From contig WPIO01000010.1 in assembly GCA_009760855.2 (NCBI GenBank), positions 1,468,501-1,532,500 on the forward strand: DNA of 64,000 nt, given 5' to 3'. This DNA comes from Cristatella mucedo. Its lineage: Eukaryota; Bryozoa; Phylactolaemata; Cristatellidae. The position numbers and the translations under genes are program-made. Shown here piece by piece: positions 48,950 to 60,138 of the stretch (positions are counted from its first letter, which is position 1; every line of letters starts with the position of its first letter). The notes under the pieces are model-generated. The model saw only the letters and a list, made by a program, of their open reading frames with translations. It was not told the origin of the DNA and searched no databases.

Positions 48950-51330
48950 TGATCTCTAACGCAGTACTTAACAACTTAGCAAAAATATAAACAATCTCAA
49001 AGAGTTAGTTTGTGACGCATATGGTATGAAACATGCAAAAGCAATGACTGCCATATTAATGTCAGAAGGCTAAGGAAAACATGCAGAAATTTATTAGCAC
49101 AATTTAGTAAGACCTCAGGCTAATAGTATGCAATGAATAGTGGCAGTTGCCCATGCAAAGCACAGTGAAGCTAAAGCAACAAGGTCACCTGGGACAAAGT
49201 GAAAGCTGACCTGTACAGAGGCGATTTAAAATAGCGATACAAGTAATAATAGATTTCCATAGCCTCTTCAGAAAACTTAATATCTTGCGGCGCAATTCGT
49301 ATATATGTGGCGAGCAAGACAATGCCGATAGTGGTGCTTTGGCTAGTTTCAGCACGCATAAGCACGCACGGAACGACTAAGGAGAAAGTCAAAAAATGCT
49401 CACAATTTCAAGTTCATTTGGAAGTTTTTAAAAGCGATTATACTGAACCACCGAATGCAGCAGATCGGTAAATTGAAAATCCGGAATGCCATCATTATTA
49501 GCCACGCTTTTAGTTCGCAAGGAATTCGGTACTGCTATATCTCGTTGCTGAGTTTAATGCAAAATTATGCTAACTATAATTTTGTATTACTGAGCTGACT
49601 AATGATATTGAGGTCACTGGTTTGTATTGATGTAGAGTCAGTTGTCTCGATTACACAACAATCGCCTAGCCTGATTAGATGTGGATCGTTGTCCAGTGCG
49701 TCATGCTGCAGTGCTCAATAAAGACTTTTCTGCTTCAGGACTCGAACCCCGACCTAGCCAGCCTCTTAGCCCACGGCTAAGACCTAAGGCTAAATAGAGC
49801 TACGCACCGTTAATTGGCTCATTCTTCATGGTCAGCTGACTCCATGTGCACTGCAGCGTCATACTTTGAATACCACGTCAGTTTGGGTACCGTGCCAGAC
49901 TGTGGAATGGCACTGGGCATAGGATAACATTCCTGTAAAGCATACGGTAACAGAATTTCGAAGTTTATCTTTCCTGAGCTGCGATAATTAGAAATCGAGC
50001 CTGGCAATTGTCAACTTGAATTCAGCCAGCAGCTGTATCACGCTCACATGAGATATCGTTGCATAATATTTGTAGGCTTAAGGTTCCTGTGAGAAAAGAC
50101 TCTTTTAGACCCTCTAATGATGGTTTAGCGACTCTCAACTTAGTGTGTCAAATTCCATTTTGACAGATGTGCTCTCAATATTTAGTATTGCCGTGCAGGC
50201 TCACGATCGTACTTCTCGCAGTGTGAATGAACGGTCGCAGCGCCGGCGGCCAGCGAGTCGGCCGCTGAAAGGACTGGCGGAAAAGGACAATTCCAGAACA
50301 AAAGCTTATACAAAAAACGACGGACAGTAATACAAAATTAGCAGCATAAAAAAACTCCGATTCTGGTGGGGAAGTAGTGCTGTGTGAAGTCGGTCCGTAG
50401 CACCAGGTATCACGAGGGATACATTTCAATGGCTCAGATCCATACTAAGTGACAGATTTCACAGTATAGAGGTGATTGACCCTCTGCCACAACTAGAAGT
50501 ATTTGAAACATTTCCACTAGATTCAAATATGTTCTGGGGCAGCCAGCCAGACTGCTTGCAGATCCACTGTTCAACGCTTTCAACGGAATTCTGAAGCATT
50601 GGCTGACGAGCTCAATCTCTGGGATTAGAAAATAGAGAGCGCTTAGAGTTAGGTTCAGTTTAGCATGTGCTCGCAGCAAAATTTTGTTATGTCAACTTTA
50701 ATCGAATGCTTGGCGTCAAGACCCAGAAGTAGTGCGAACACCAGGCTCGCTTTGGCACTCTCAAAATTCAAAAATTCTCAAACACAATTCATTAACTCAA
50801 CCATTCGGCAAACTCGGCGAAAATGCTTGATTATGTATTGGATTAGGTCTCCCTCATGAGATAAGAGGCATTTATTTTCCGGCAGATGTCCACCTTTAAT
50901 AGGATGCTTGCTCAGCGCTCCGGCAAGCATTTACCTGAACCCCCTCCTCCCAGCACCAGCGGCCGCTCTTGGAGAAATCGTAGGACGTTCAATAAATCGG
51001 TGCACACCATTATCTACCGGCTCTTGCTATTAATAACTAAAGGGAAACGCCATCTTATTGACACTTTTTCGCCCCTTCCTCACAATTAGAGCTTTATTCG
51101 CAATTATTCATATCTATACATAAATCCGCTGTGTGCTGCCTTAATTTAAATTTCAAAATAATTCATACAATCCATTTTGTCATGTAGGCAGGATCAAGTA
51201 GGATTAAAAAGTAGCCGAAGTTTAGACAGAATGTCATGAATGTATGGGCGACATTAGCCACGATATCTTTATCCGTGCAAATCCCAGCTGTTTGCACTAT
51301 TGCGTAGCTGAAATAATTCATTTAAAATGT
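48950..51330. other. No gene seen
   Basis: A degenerate LINE 3' UTR piece (AGCACGCATAAGCACGCACG) may lie near 49190-49380 on the minus strand. Otherwise nothing is recognised. Confidence 0.45.
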
Positions 51331-51430
51331 AATTCATTTGCATAGCGCCCTAGGAGAACCTAATGTCTATTCCAGGCGCTTCTAATATGCCACCGGGCTT
51401 AAGCCCATGACCTCCGCCAGACCTTTATCG
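51331..51430 (-). mobile_element. LINE-tailed SINE (family A)
   Basis: Minus-strand copy related to 61567-61705: TTCATTTGCATAGCGCCC, then CCAGGCGCTT, and a truncated tRNA-like part ending near CCAGACC. It lies next to a T-run. Confidence 0.7.
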
Positions 51431-52170
51431 AGTTTTTTTTTTTATTCTCCAACAGCATTCGGTCAGTTCGGTTTGACTCCTACAGCAGCAAGTAGTTCTT
51501 TGCTGCATTGTGCTCGCGAGAGACGAATTCTACAACGGCTCTTCCGCTACACAGCTACAAGACGAGACCAAACTGAGGCTTGTCCTTCATTTTTCCGGAC
51601 GATCCCGAGCTTCAAGCCGAGCGCGGGAGCTAGTAGCCAGCTTCTTTTGGCGTACTCGCTTGGATGAAAATGCGAGGAAATATCTTCGCAATGCACGCGA
51701 AGAGCGCGCAGCTACTCGCAGAAGGAGGAGGAGCAGCTGATTCTTTTGGCGGAGACAGACTCCCAAGCAGCATTTCAAAGGCGCGCCAAAGAGATCAAAG
51801 TTCAATCACCTAAGTGGTCAAGGGTGCGTAGGCTGCTCAGTAACCTCTTCACTAGCGAGTTCACGAAAAAGGTGGCTAATTAAAAAAAGGAATGTAGCTG
51901 TAAGACTAGGATGCTAGTAGACTGAATCTGATGACTATTCCAATAAAGACTTTTGGTCAGGCAGAATGTGCAATCGCTGGCCGAATAACTTGTGCGAGTG
52001 AATTCACAGAGTGTGCTTTGACCTTGGCCGCACCCGACTAGGTCGACTAATCTCGACATACTGATTCCGAAATTCTGGCTACGCCTTTTCTCGGCTGCGC
52101 GAAGTATAGAGCCGCGTTGTGCGGCTATGTGCGGTTCTCATCTTAGCGCCTGCACTCGATACTGCTTTAC
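51431..52170. other. No gene seen
   Basis: Arg/Ser-rich frames at 51510-51740 have no motif. Confidence 0.45.
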
Positions 52171-52173
52171 GCA

Positions 52174-52235
52174 TTGCATTAGCTGCAGTGCTGCAGGTTA
52201 CGAACACGGTTCCGTTCGTAACCTGCAGCGTAATG
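52174..52235. repeat. Inverted repeat, 16-bp perfect inner arms
   Basis: GCTGCAGGTTACGAAC at 52190-52205 pairs with 52214-52229 around an 8-base loop, and outer GCATTA/TAATGC blocks extend it imperfectly. A tandem duplication of CCGAACAG.GAAAACAATGGCG follows at 52249-52291. Confidence 0.75.
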
Positions 52236-53309
52236 CGGCTTACGCGTCCGAACAGTGAAAACAATGGCGTCCGAACAGCGAAAACAATGGCGAGGCCTTG
52301 ACCTGGTATCACAGCAAGCGACTTGTAGGCTCTGCCACGATGCACACAATTACACCAGCAGCAGTAGCAACACTGAAGGGACGAAGGGTGATCACACCTC
52401 AAAATAGAAAGGCTATATTCAAACAATAAGACGTATATTTGACCGCTCCGGAGTCTTACAGGTGTTCAGCAGAGGCCCTGACGTACAACGGCTCGGTGGC
52501 GTAGAGCCCAAATCTTTCTTCAAATCGTTTGCAGTTGCAGCGGTTGTGGGCGAGAACCTTATTCTTACGACAGAGGCTTTCAATACGGTGATCGGAATTC
52601 AATATGGAGATAAGATTGTAATTAGCTTCTTTTTCGCTTTGACAAAGAAAATGAATAGGGATGAAACTCCTCAAGGTGTAGTCAAGCATGCGAGAAGACA
52701 CCTTTCTATTACTCACTACCTATTGGAGGTGACCTCTTACCTTGCATCATGTTAAAGATTATCTAGAAAACATTCTTAACATTATGAATACAATTAAACT
52801 ATCACCAAACTCCCAACATGATTAGTGTGTATTTGTAAACGGATTTTTCTATGAAATGAATGCACCTGATACGCCGATGGAAGCTAACGTTTTCGACTCT
52901 AATACTAATTAGAATCTTAAGGTTGATCCATACTTGTCTAGATTGTCAGACTTAGTTTCCATTAAGTATTGAAGTTTCATTCGTGACATAGAATTAACGC
53001 CACTTTTTAGTTACTTACTGATGAAGTTTCTTCTCTTTCTGCAGACATTTCTATCAATTCGTTTTCATTTAGCAGTTAAGAGTACGGATGAATAGCCACG
53101 AGAAGAATGTGCCTCAGCTAAGAGGAGAGTAAGCTAAAAAAGAAAATATGGTACGTCTACTTTACAGCTGATAAAAGCGATAGGATTAGATCTTTTAAGA
53201 AGAAAGTTGCATTTGCTTCATACATATTTCAATTCTTAATCAGCTTTACAGCTTTGTCCTTACTGTGATTATTAGTTTTTACGTCGACCAGCTCAATGAA
53301 ATTTGTCAT

Positions 53310-53580
53310 GTTTAATAGCTTTAGTCGGTTTAGGCTCTCTCATTGGTTCGGCAAATAGCATCATTTCACAAATTGAGAAAAGAAAGCAATCGAAACTAGT
53401 GTTCAGCGATGGTTTTTAGAAAAGGTTGTCAATGCGTTATTTGATGATGAGGTCACTAAAGATGAGTTGCGGGAAAAAATTATTGCTGGAATTACTCTGC
53501 GAGACAAACCATGGTTGAGAGTGTGTAACTCTTCTCTTACGCAGCTTCTCGTAACGTTATTTACTCAATTTCTAATTTTT
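53310..53580 (+). pseudogene. Fragment with hydrophobic segment, viral island
   Basis: A short frame reads LIALVGLGSLIGSANSIISQ, a Gly/Ile-rich hydrophobic stretch followed by basic residues, reminiscent of viral core or membrane-active peptides. It reaches a stop. A second frame continues with FLEKVVNALFDDEVTKDEL. Function not recognised. Confidence 0.35.
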
Positions 53581-53778
53581 TGATATCTCATAAACGCTAT
53601 CCTTACTTTTTTTTTAGGAACATTCGATTAATACTTTGCATCAGTAGCTCTTCTTCTCTTTTTGATTTTCCCATCTCCATCTTCTAACAAGTATCCAACA
53701 TTAGTTTATAATTCTAAATTTTTCTCACCTTTGCATTCTGGTTTATCTATCTTTACTTTTTAATTAATCATACAGAGT

Positions 53779-54000
53779 CTACCGGTTTTTACCAGTCATC
53801 GCAGTCTTGCTATTTTTCAAGTAATATATAACTTTCGGCAAGTTGTTAACCCACTCTCTATTTCTTTCACCATTTCCTGCTGCGTACTCTGTTTCGTACT
53901 GATACATGAATAACCCCTGGGACTTGAAAACTAGCCGTATCAGCGCCAGTTTGTATGTTGTCGGTGCTTCCACTCTGTACGATACAGTTATTGATGGTAT
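53779..54000 (-). pseudogene. Retroviral-type integrase, C-terminal fragment
   Basis: A 64-codon frame holds the LF.YQY...NREWVNNLPKVI pattern, followed by TAMTGK. That matches the region just after the catalytic domain of Polinton/Maverick integrases, where WV..LP.V and a TR.TGK-type motif are conserved. The upstream part (54000-54550, minus strand) should hold the D,D(35)E core but is broken by AT-rich insertions and stops, and I cannot assign the acidic residues. In intact elements this enzyme inserts the viral DNA into the host genome. Confidence 0.7.
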
Positions 54001-54834
54001 CTATCACACCTGTTGGCCATCCGTCAGCCGTAAACGCTGAATAGTTACCATAGCTACTTAAAGTTTTAACTTGCTCAGATCCTCCTGATAATCTAATAAA
54101 ATTTTATAATTATATTATAATATATTTACTAATTAATATATATAATATATATTATAAATAATATATTATAAGTTATCTAATACGATTTTCATTTTAATAA
54201 GGTAAAAGTATTGTTAATGTCAGTAATATTCTTAAGATAACTGTATCCTGAGAATTTTTAGCGGAGCAATTTCCTTGCCGATCCATATCTTTACATGTGG
54301 AGTAAAAGTTTTAGAAATTCCTTATCATTTACCAGATAGCGATATCGCTTCCACTTACAGTATACATATACTTGAGTATGTCACCCGCCATTTTTTAAAC
54401 CATGCTCATACTTCGTGTGATATCTCAAGCATTATTCTATATATATATATCCGCTATAATTCTCTTTTGACCCTCTCTATTCTTACCCGAGTAATCTACT
54501 ACCGAAAAAAGGAAGTCGACAACGCCAGTGTTACCAGCAGCTATTTCTTCATCCATAAAACGAGTTTACCTTCTACATCTTTATAGTTTTGGGGGGAAAC
54601 GTGGTTTCGATTTCTAAACCTGTTCCTCTTCTCCGAGGTGTGAACGTCATAGGTTCTGTGTAAAGTGCATGGTCATTGGATTAAAGGAATAATGATGGAT
54701 CCGATTCTATCGGCACGTTCTTCATTGTTATTGCCTTTAGCATCTTTCAGGAGTGATAGCGCTTGTTCTAGGTGAGCGCTATCACCAGTAGTTTCATACA
54801 TCTTTACTGAATCTTTTACTCCACTTTTCAGTTT

Positions 54835-55239
54835 TTAGGCACGCAAAACATCAATCGGTCCAATTTCTCTGACAGTTGCTGTAGACCTTACTTTTAGGAC
54901 TGCCAGTGCTAGGATTGTCTCCGTGAATTTAAGCAATGCTTCTCTAAATTCCATCAACATATTTCTCGTTTCTTCATTAGGCACATTTTTTATTGAAGCG
55001 TTATTAAGATTTCTAGCTGCATCTACATTTCCTTCTCCCACCTTCCGCGTGACCTTCATTAACTTTCTACTGACGTCTGCACCAGGAGCTTCAATATTGG
55101 GGGTTCTAAATGAAGCTGCAAGCGAATATTTGATCGCACCCAATCCACACAACTCTATATCAGATAAATCGCTTATATCAGAAGTGCGATACTTGGTTGC
55201 CATCTCGCAACGTTCGTTTATCCATTGACGCTTCTGCAA
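54835..55239 (-). CDS. Hypothetical viral-island protein
   Basis: An intact frame of 134 codons. It starts with a basic stretch, has an acidic-hydrophobic DISDLSDIELCGLGAI segment, and then a helical region (VSRKLMKVTRKVGEGNVDAARNLNNAS, here broken at natural residues) and a FREALLKFTETILALA helix. The composition is regular, with no low complexity, and the frame lies between integrase and ATPase remnants on the same strand. A virion protein is possible, but I recognise no family. It may continue upstream beyond the annotated start. Confidence 0.45.
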   Translation of the reverse strand: MQKRQWINERCEMATKYRTSDISDLSDIELCGLGAIKYSLAASFRTPNIEAPGADVSRKLMKVTRKVGEGNVDAARNLNNASIKNVPNEETRNMLMEFREALLKFTETILALAVLKVRSTATVREIGPIDVLRA

Positions 55240-55574
55240 AGTTTTTTCCTTCGACTTTGTCTCTCAACGTCTGCATCTGTTGTTTAACTTCATAAAATCT
55301 CGTATTATTAATTCTGTCCTTATCCTTAAAATATCACTCTTGTTCTTTAAACCCCTTTTTAGTGTGACATCTTGTATACCGAGGGATTTCAAAACCATGA
55401 GTAATTACTAAATAGATCTACATTTAAAAAACCTCAGAAACTTCTTTTTTTAGATCTATAGTGCATAAATCATGTCTGTTGATCGTGCTATTATTAACCT
55501 AATTTCTAAAGTTTCTACTTTCCATATTACCAGCATACGTATCGCCTATGTGTTCTATATCCTTTTCATTCGGC

Positions 55575-56087
55575 TTAAACATGGTGATGAGATTTGCATT
55601 TTTTATTTCTAATTTCTCTTCTGTTTATGGAGGTAAATTCTTGAGACAGGTAAAACGTGAATAGCTTCTTGTGTCTGCCTCTCGTAAATGATTCTAGGAT
55701 AGGCGTTTGATCTTTGGCGATTATATTGTCCCAGATTACTAAACTCTTATCACAATTAGGAACGCTGACTACTCTGGGCAAACTTTCGATTCCGTCAATC
55801 CACTCGAATTTACCTTTAGCTTTCTTATTCTTTACTTGCTTGATTCCTTCATGCAAATCCTGATTTTGACTGCTATCGTAGTCGTAACATTTATCATAAT
55901 TCAAAGGAAGCTTTCCATTTTCGTTAGGGAGAAATATCCAGTGCACGAAAGATGCGTTTTACCACATCCAGAAGGCTCTATAACTGGACTGTGTAGCTGC
56001 ACACAAGGTAGAGAATCCAAGTGTTCTATTTTAGAATCCTGCCAAAGATTGTTTGGTCTAACTTTTGTAAAACCGTATTCTATATAA
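55575..56087 (-). pseudogene. A32/FtsK-type genome-packaging ATPase, frameshifted
   Basis: On the minus strand, a Walker A-like PSGCGKTHL is read near 55953-55980. After a frame change near 55950 the rest is in the 123-codon frame. A Walker B-like LVIWDNII lies near 55720-55755, and the downstream signature FTRGRHKKLFTFYLSQ lies near 55625-55690. This order, with the GRH motif and a Gln sensor, is characteristic of the packaging ATPases of Polintons, adintoviruses, virophages and large DNA viruses, which pump the genome into capsids using ATP. The Asp of Walker B is present, but the usual second acidic residue reads Asn. Confidence 0.75.
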
Positions 56088-56679
56088 ATTTAACTAATTA
56101 TTTAGAAAAATATGTATTGCTTCAAGTTTAAGAGACGCGCAGGAATGTTTGCTGAACATTACGAAGAGATTACAACTCCATGCATGTCCTCGTGGCATGC
56201 TTACAGGTAAATGCGTTACGTGTGGATCGAAAAAACGTCAGTTCACGAGACTCGGAAGTAGAAGTGCAGGTTATCTTAGCGAATAGGCCGAAAAACCTGA
56301 GAAATGAAAGCGGCTCAAGCTATTGCTAGCAGACATGGAAGAAAAAGAGGTGCAAATGTAATGTATAATTTATAATATAATGTATATGTAAATGTATAAT
56401 CTATTCGCATAATATAATAAATATAATATAATGTATAATGTAATGAAATGTATATATAATGTATGTAATGTGGCTTTAGTTTCTGGAAGACTTGAAAATA
56501 TTCTGAGTCAGGTGAAATTTAGGAAAGATAAAGGTTTTCATTGCGAAGAGAAAAAGCAACATCTAAGGAAACATTCATGAGACTTTATGAAAAATAAAAA
56601 GTAATAAGAGGTCACTTGTAATTCTTAAATACTTGGCGATATTCTGGATGGCATTTAAGTTTGGTTGGAATTATGGAAA

Positions 56680-57050
56680 GAAAGCTGATCTGGTTTTAAA
56701 GAATCTGGTGAGTTAATCACAGCTCTTAAGAACCTGTTTAAAAAACTAAGTTCTAGACCTTTAACTGATGTAGATATATGTAATGCGGTACGTTAAAGAA
56801 CTAGGAATGAGGAGCTTTAGAGCAAGTGCTTGCTAGAGATGAGTTGGCTAGAATGCTGCTGGATATGCAATACGGGCGATTCAAGCAATGCGATATACCA
56901 TTGAATCTCAGTAAAAGAAAATCCTAAAGATGACTTTTATTTTTATTCATTCGGCGCTCTTCCTCTACTCGATTTAGAAAGATATTTCGTTGGACTGCCA
57001 AAATCTTCCTACAAAAATACGATGAAACTGAAGGCGGTAGACATTGCTTA
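56680..57050 (+). pseudogene. Adenovirus-type maturation protease (PRO), decayed
   Basis: Plus-strand pieces in shifting frames: an ELITALKNLFKKL leader, then RPLTDVDI, which resembles the RPLT-.-DI motif opening the protease of Polintons, and later YFYSFGALPLLDLERYF, which matches the Y.F.SFG..PP.E...Y motif near the catalytic centre. Stops and frame changes separate them, and the catalytic His and Cys cannot be assigned with confidence. In intact elements this cysteine protease cleaves virion proteins during maturation. Confidence 0.55.
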
Positions 57051-57154
57051 GAGTTTCTCACTCATGCAAACGTTGAATGACGACTTTGAGCTACTTATCG
57101 GTAGCACTTTTGATAAATAATTTTCATTTAAAGATATTTATTTTCACGACATAA

Positions 57155-57640
57155 AAAATGCCTTCCAAGAAAGTATCAAACAAAACAAGTGAAATCAAGT
57201 CAGTCACAATTCTAAATTGAAGAATCTTCATTTCTAAAGAATCTCTTATAAAGCTTAGGTTGCAACTTAGAGAAACCGCAGATATTAAACACTATCTCGA
57301 TGCATATGCATTCCTAGATTCTAATGAAACAGTTAAAAATAAGATCATCTCCCTTGCGAATGAAGCCTCTAAGAAACTGGTACTGAAGCGTACGGTAGAC
57401 ATGATTGTAGGCGTTAGAATATCGTTCATTCTAAGAACACAAGACGTTGCTCTACACGTCGGACAATGAAGAACTGAAATTCAAAATGCTCAGCAAGTCA
57501 TCGAGAGATTAAGAAATGACTATTTGATTACAGGATTGATAGATGAATCGTACGCTTCGAGGAATACTTGTGGAGAAGATAAACACAATTACAAAATAAA
57601 CTTTGATCAGGTCAAAGTGTATCCTAGCCGAGAAAGCTAA
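57155..57640 (+). pseudogene. Unrecognised viral-island gene fragments
   Basis: An ATG at 57158 opens a short Lys/Ser-rich frame that soon stops. The same region then gives a 69-codon frame (57260-57469) and a further coding-like piece ending near 57640 (VIERLRNDYLITGLIDES). The last resembles a small helix-turn-helix, but weakly. I cannot assign a family. Confidence 0.35.
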
Positions 57641-57749
57641 GTGTAGAAAGATTATTTACATTAGCCGACTTTAAATTATTTCTTTTCTTTTTTAGGTCTT
57701 AGCCATTCTATTTTCATTTTAATGACATCCAATAATTGCTATAATAGGA

Positions 57750-58140
57750 ATGTCAAACCTTCTTCAGCAGGGTGGTTTGACATATGATAGAATGATAGAA
57801 ATCTTTGAAATACTTCTATGCACTGCAACCATAAGCAATAGAGTTTCGCGCAAGGAAGCTAAATCTGGTTATAGTGAAGGTTTTATTCATCCTACTAGAC
57901 GTGCTTGCATTAAAATCGATTTTAAATCTTATCGTAGATCTCACTTAGTTTGGTTCTTCGCGACCGGTAACTGGCTGAATATGAAGGTTGACTGCATAAA
58001 TATTATTAAATATGACGATCAGTATTAAAATCTTAGACTTGCGAATACTTCGCGAAACTTTCATGCTCAGGGTGTTGGAAAAACGATAAATTATGTGTTA
58101 AATGTGTTCATTTTACTTCCATTCATAATATTGCGTTAAT
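57750..58140 (+). pseudogene. HNH (phage-type) endonuclease, decayed
   Basis: A 92-codon frame followed by a TAA and continued coding-like sequence in the same frame. The order is a KAKSGY..G-like turn, CIKIDFKSYRRSHLVWFF, a TGNW motif, VDCIN where HNH proteins have IDHIN, DDQY, and, after the stop, NLRLANTSRNF (usually N.LRLAT..QN). A VKCVHF piece beyond resembles the small AP2-like tail of these enzymes. The catalytic His of the first motif reads Cys, so it is inactive even apart from the stop. HNH nucleases of this type occur in phages, giant viruses and some Polinton-like viruses; they are unexpected in an animal genome. Confidence 0.65.
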
Positions 58141-58515
58141 TTTTAAAGGACGGTCGGTGGAGTAGTGAAAAGGTAGTAGAGCTTTCATGACAAGATAGAC
58201 GACGCTGCAGAAGCTTAACTTTTTTAAATTTTTTGCTTGAGCAGTCGTAACCATTGTTGAATCTGCCGCACTCGAATACTATGTAGCTCAAAACGTCATC
58301 TGCTAGAGGAGAAGCTACACTGCTCACAATAATGCGTCGCTGAAAGTCTGAGAGCATCACTTCCGCTTTTGCGAAAATCTTCTACGTAAATTCCAAACAT
58401 ATTTTTTACGATACTTTCTTATTCCCCGTGCCCTATTCTGTTCTATGATTTGTTTCAGTCTATGACTCACTTGATTGGCTCATTAGATTAAACGCCCTGC
58501 TTTGCTCCTTATTCA

Positions 58516-59304
58516 TAACCTTCATAGCAGCCATTACCTTCATAGCAGCCATTACCTTCATAGCAGCCATTACCATAACCTTCATAGCAGCCATTAACTT
58601 CATAGCAGCCATTACCATAACCTTCATAGCAGCCATTACCATAACCTTCATAGCAGCCATTACCTTCATAGCAGCCATTACCTTCATAGCAGCCATTACC
58701 ATAACCTTCATAGCAGCCATTAACTTCATAGCAGCCATTACCATAACCTTCATAGCAGCCATTACCATAACCTTCATAGCAGCCATTACCATAACCTTCA
58801 TAGCAGCCATTACCATAACCTTCATAGCAGCCATTACCTTCATAGCAGCCATTACCATAACCTTCATAGCAGCCATTTCAAGCCATTCATACCTTCAGCA
58901 GCCATTACCATAACCTTCATAGCAGCCTTTACCTTCATAGCAGCCACCTTACCATTACCTTCATAGCAGCCATTACCATAACCTTCATAGCAGCCATTAC
59001 CTTCATAGCAGCCATTACCATAACCTTCATAGCAGCCATTAACTTCATAGCAGCCATTACCATAACCTTCATAGCAGCCATTACCATTACCTTCATAGCA
59101 GCCATTACCATAACCTTCATAGCAGCCATTACCATAACCTTCATAGCAGCCATTACCATAACCTTCATAGCAGCCATTACCTTCATAGCAGCCATTACCA
59201 TAACATTCATAACCTTCATAGCAGCCATTACCATAACCTTCATAGCAGCCATTAACTTCATAGCAGCCATTACCATAACCTTCATAGCAGCCATTAACTT
59301 TATT
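58516..59304 (-). repeat. 18/24-bp coding minisatellite, NGCYEG(YG)
   Basis: About 790 bp of alternating 18-bp and 24-bp units. On the minus strand they read NGCYEG and NGCYEGYG, in multiples of three, so the frame is kept. A GTTAATGG variant yields NGCYEVNG. Other frames give MAAMKVMV-type readings. An interruption near 58870-58950 divides it. Confidence 0.95.
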
Positions 59305-59440
59305 CGCGTCCACTGTTTGACTTTTGTCTACATCCCATCCTAAAAGTAGAAGCTCGCGGATTTCCTTAATGTCTGCTATCGCTCCAGCTAGACTTTCGCC
59401 TTGTTTTAGAGCGTGCTTAAGCGTACGGCATTAGTTCTCA
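58864..59440 (-). pseudogene. ORF carrying the NGCYEGYG repeats, viral island
   Basis: The minus-strand frame begins upstream of the first ATG (59313). From about 59425 it reads LKHALKQGESLAGAIADIKE, then a Leu-rich helix and GWDVDKSQTVDANKV, before the Cys/Tyr/Gly repeats start. Further upstream another frame (near 59490-59405) reads KKIVDETMYTAKAKPLRTNA, so a frame change has broken the gene. The unique N-terminal part looks like an ordinary helical viral protein in which a minisatellite has grown. Function unknown. Confidence 0.5.
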
Positions 59441-59544
59441 GAGGTTTCGCTTTCGCCGTATACATCGTCTCATCTACAATCTTCTTTATTAAAGAAGCGA
59501 TTTAGACTACAGCTTTACATGCATGTACATGTAATGTAATGACT

Positions 59545-59700
59545 ACAGTAATCATGCCGGCAGTCCCAAGCACAGAGGCAACTGATCCTACGATTGCAGG
59601 AATTGCTAATAAGAAACCTCCACGCTTTAACGCTAAAAACATCGATCCTTCCTCGTTACGAGTGATTTCAACGTTCACTTTGATAACTTTGTGGTTTCAT
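59545..59700 (-). pseudogene. pX-like hydrophobic virion peptide
   Basis: Minus-strand reading EGSMFLALKRGGFLLAIPAI, followed by VGSVASVLGTAG. A basic RGGFL box leading into an Ala/Gly/Ile/Val-rich hydrophobic segment is what I would expect of the pX-like (adenovirus core peptide-like) protein of adintoviruses and Polintons. It ends in a stop near 59515. The position upstream of the repeat ORF on the same strand suits one virion-gene cluster. Confidence 0.5.
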
Positions 59701-60138
59701 TTTATTAATGACACTGCCCCTGATCGCTGTACGTCTGGGCTGTGACACTCGATGTGGTAAGCAGCCGGGACGTGCTATTAGTGATAATCATGACAAGGGA
59801 GTCGGGGGGGGGGGGACTCCGGCGGGCGGGCGAGAGGCGCGAGGAGAGTCGTGATCGCCCTGCTCCGTGTGTAGGTGAAATAAACCTGCGGTGCTGCTCG
59901 TCGGCTAGCGTTCTGCGCCGTTCGCGACGATAACTCAAGTTTACAAACTTATCTGCCGCCTTCAGCACCGAATTTCGTGCATTGACTGACTCACTGTCTC
60001 TTGTGGCTCATGTGCACGGCCCTACTCATATCAGAGTCACACACTCAACCAGATTTTCTCATGCAACTGCACTTTGTCATCACCAACTATTACCAAATCC
60101 TGCTTATCTGACCACATGTACATCTCATTCAATCTACA

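Larger units (their letters stand above)
52750..59705. mobile_element. AT-rich island: decayed Polinton/adintovirus-like element
   Basis: About 7 kb with visibly higher AT content than both flanks, holding remnants of several hallmark genes of Polintons/Mavericks and adintoviruses. These are a retroviral-type integrase, an A32/FtsK-type packaging ATPase, an adenovirus-type cysteine protease and a pX-like hydrophobic protein, together with an HNH endonuclease. Genes lie on both strands and nearly all carry stops or frame changes, so the element is dead. I could not find terminal inverted repeats or a target duplication, nor a protein-primed DNA polymerase or major capsid gene, so it is probably a deleted fragment. 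Confidence 0.75.

Noticed and set aside
58460-59294. Met/Ala/Lys/Val-rich frames and CRISPR-like periodicity
   Set aside because: They are alternative frames of an 18/24-bp minisatellite. There are no unique spacers between units, so it is not a CRISPR array.
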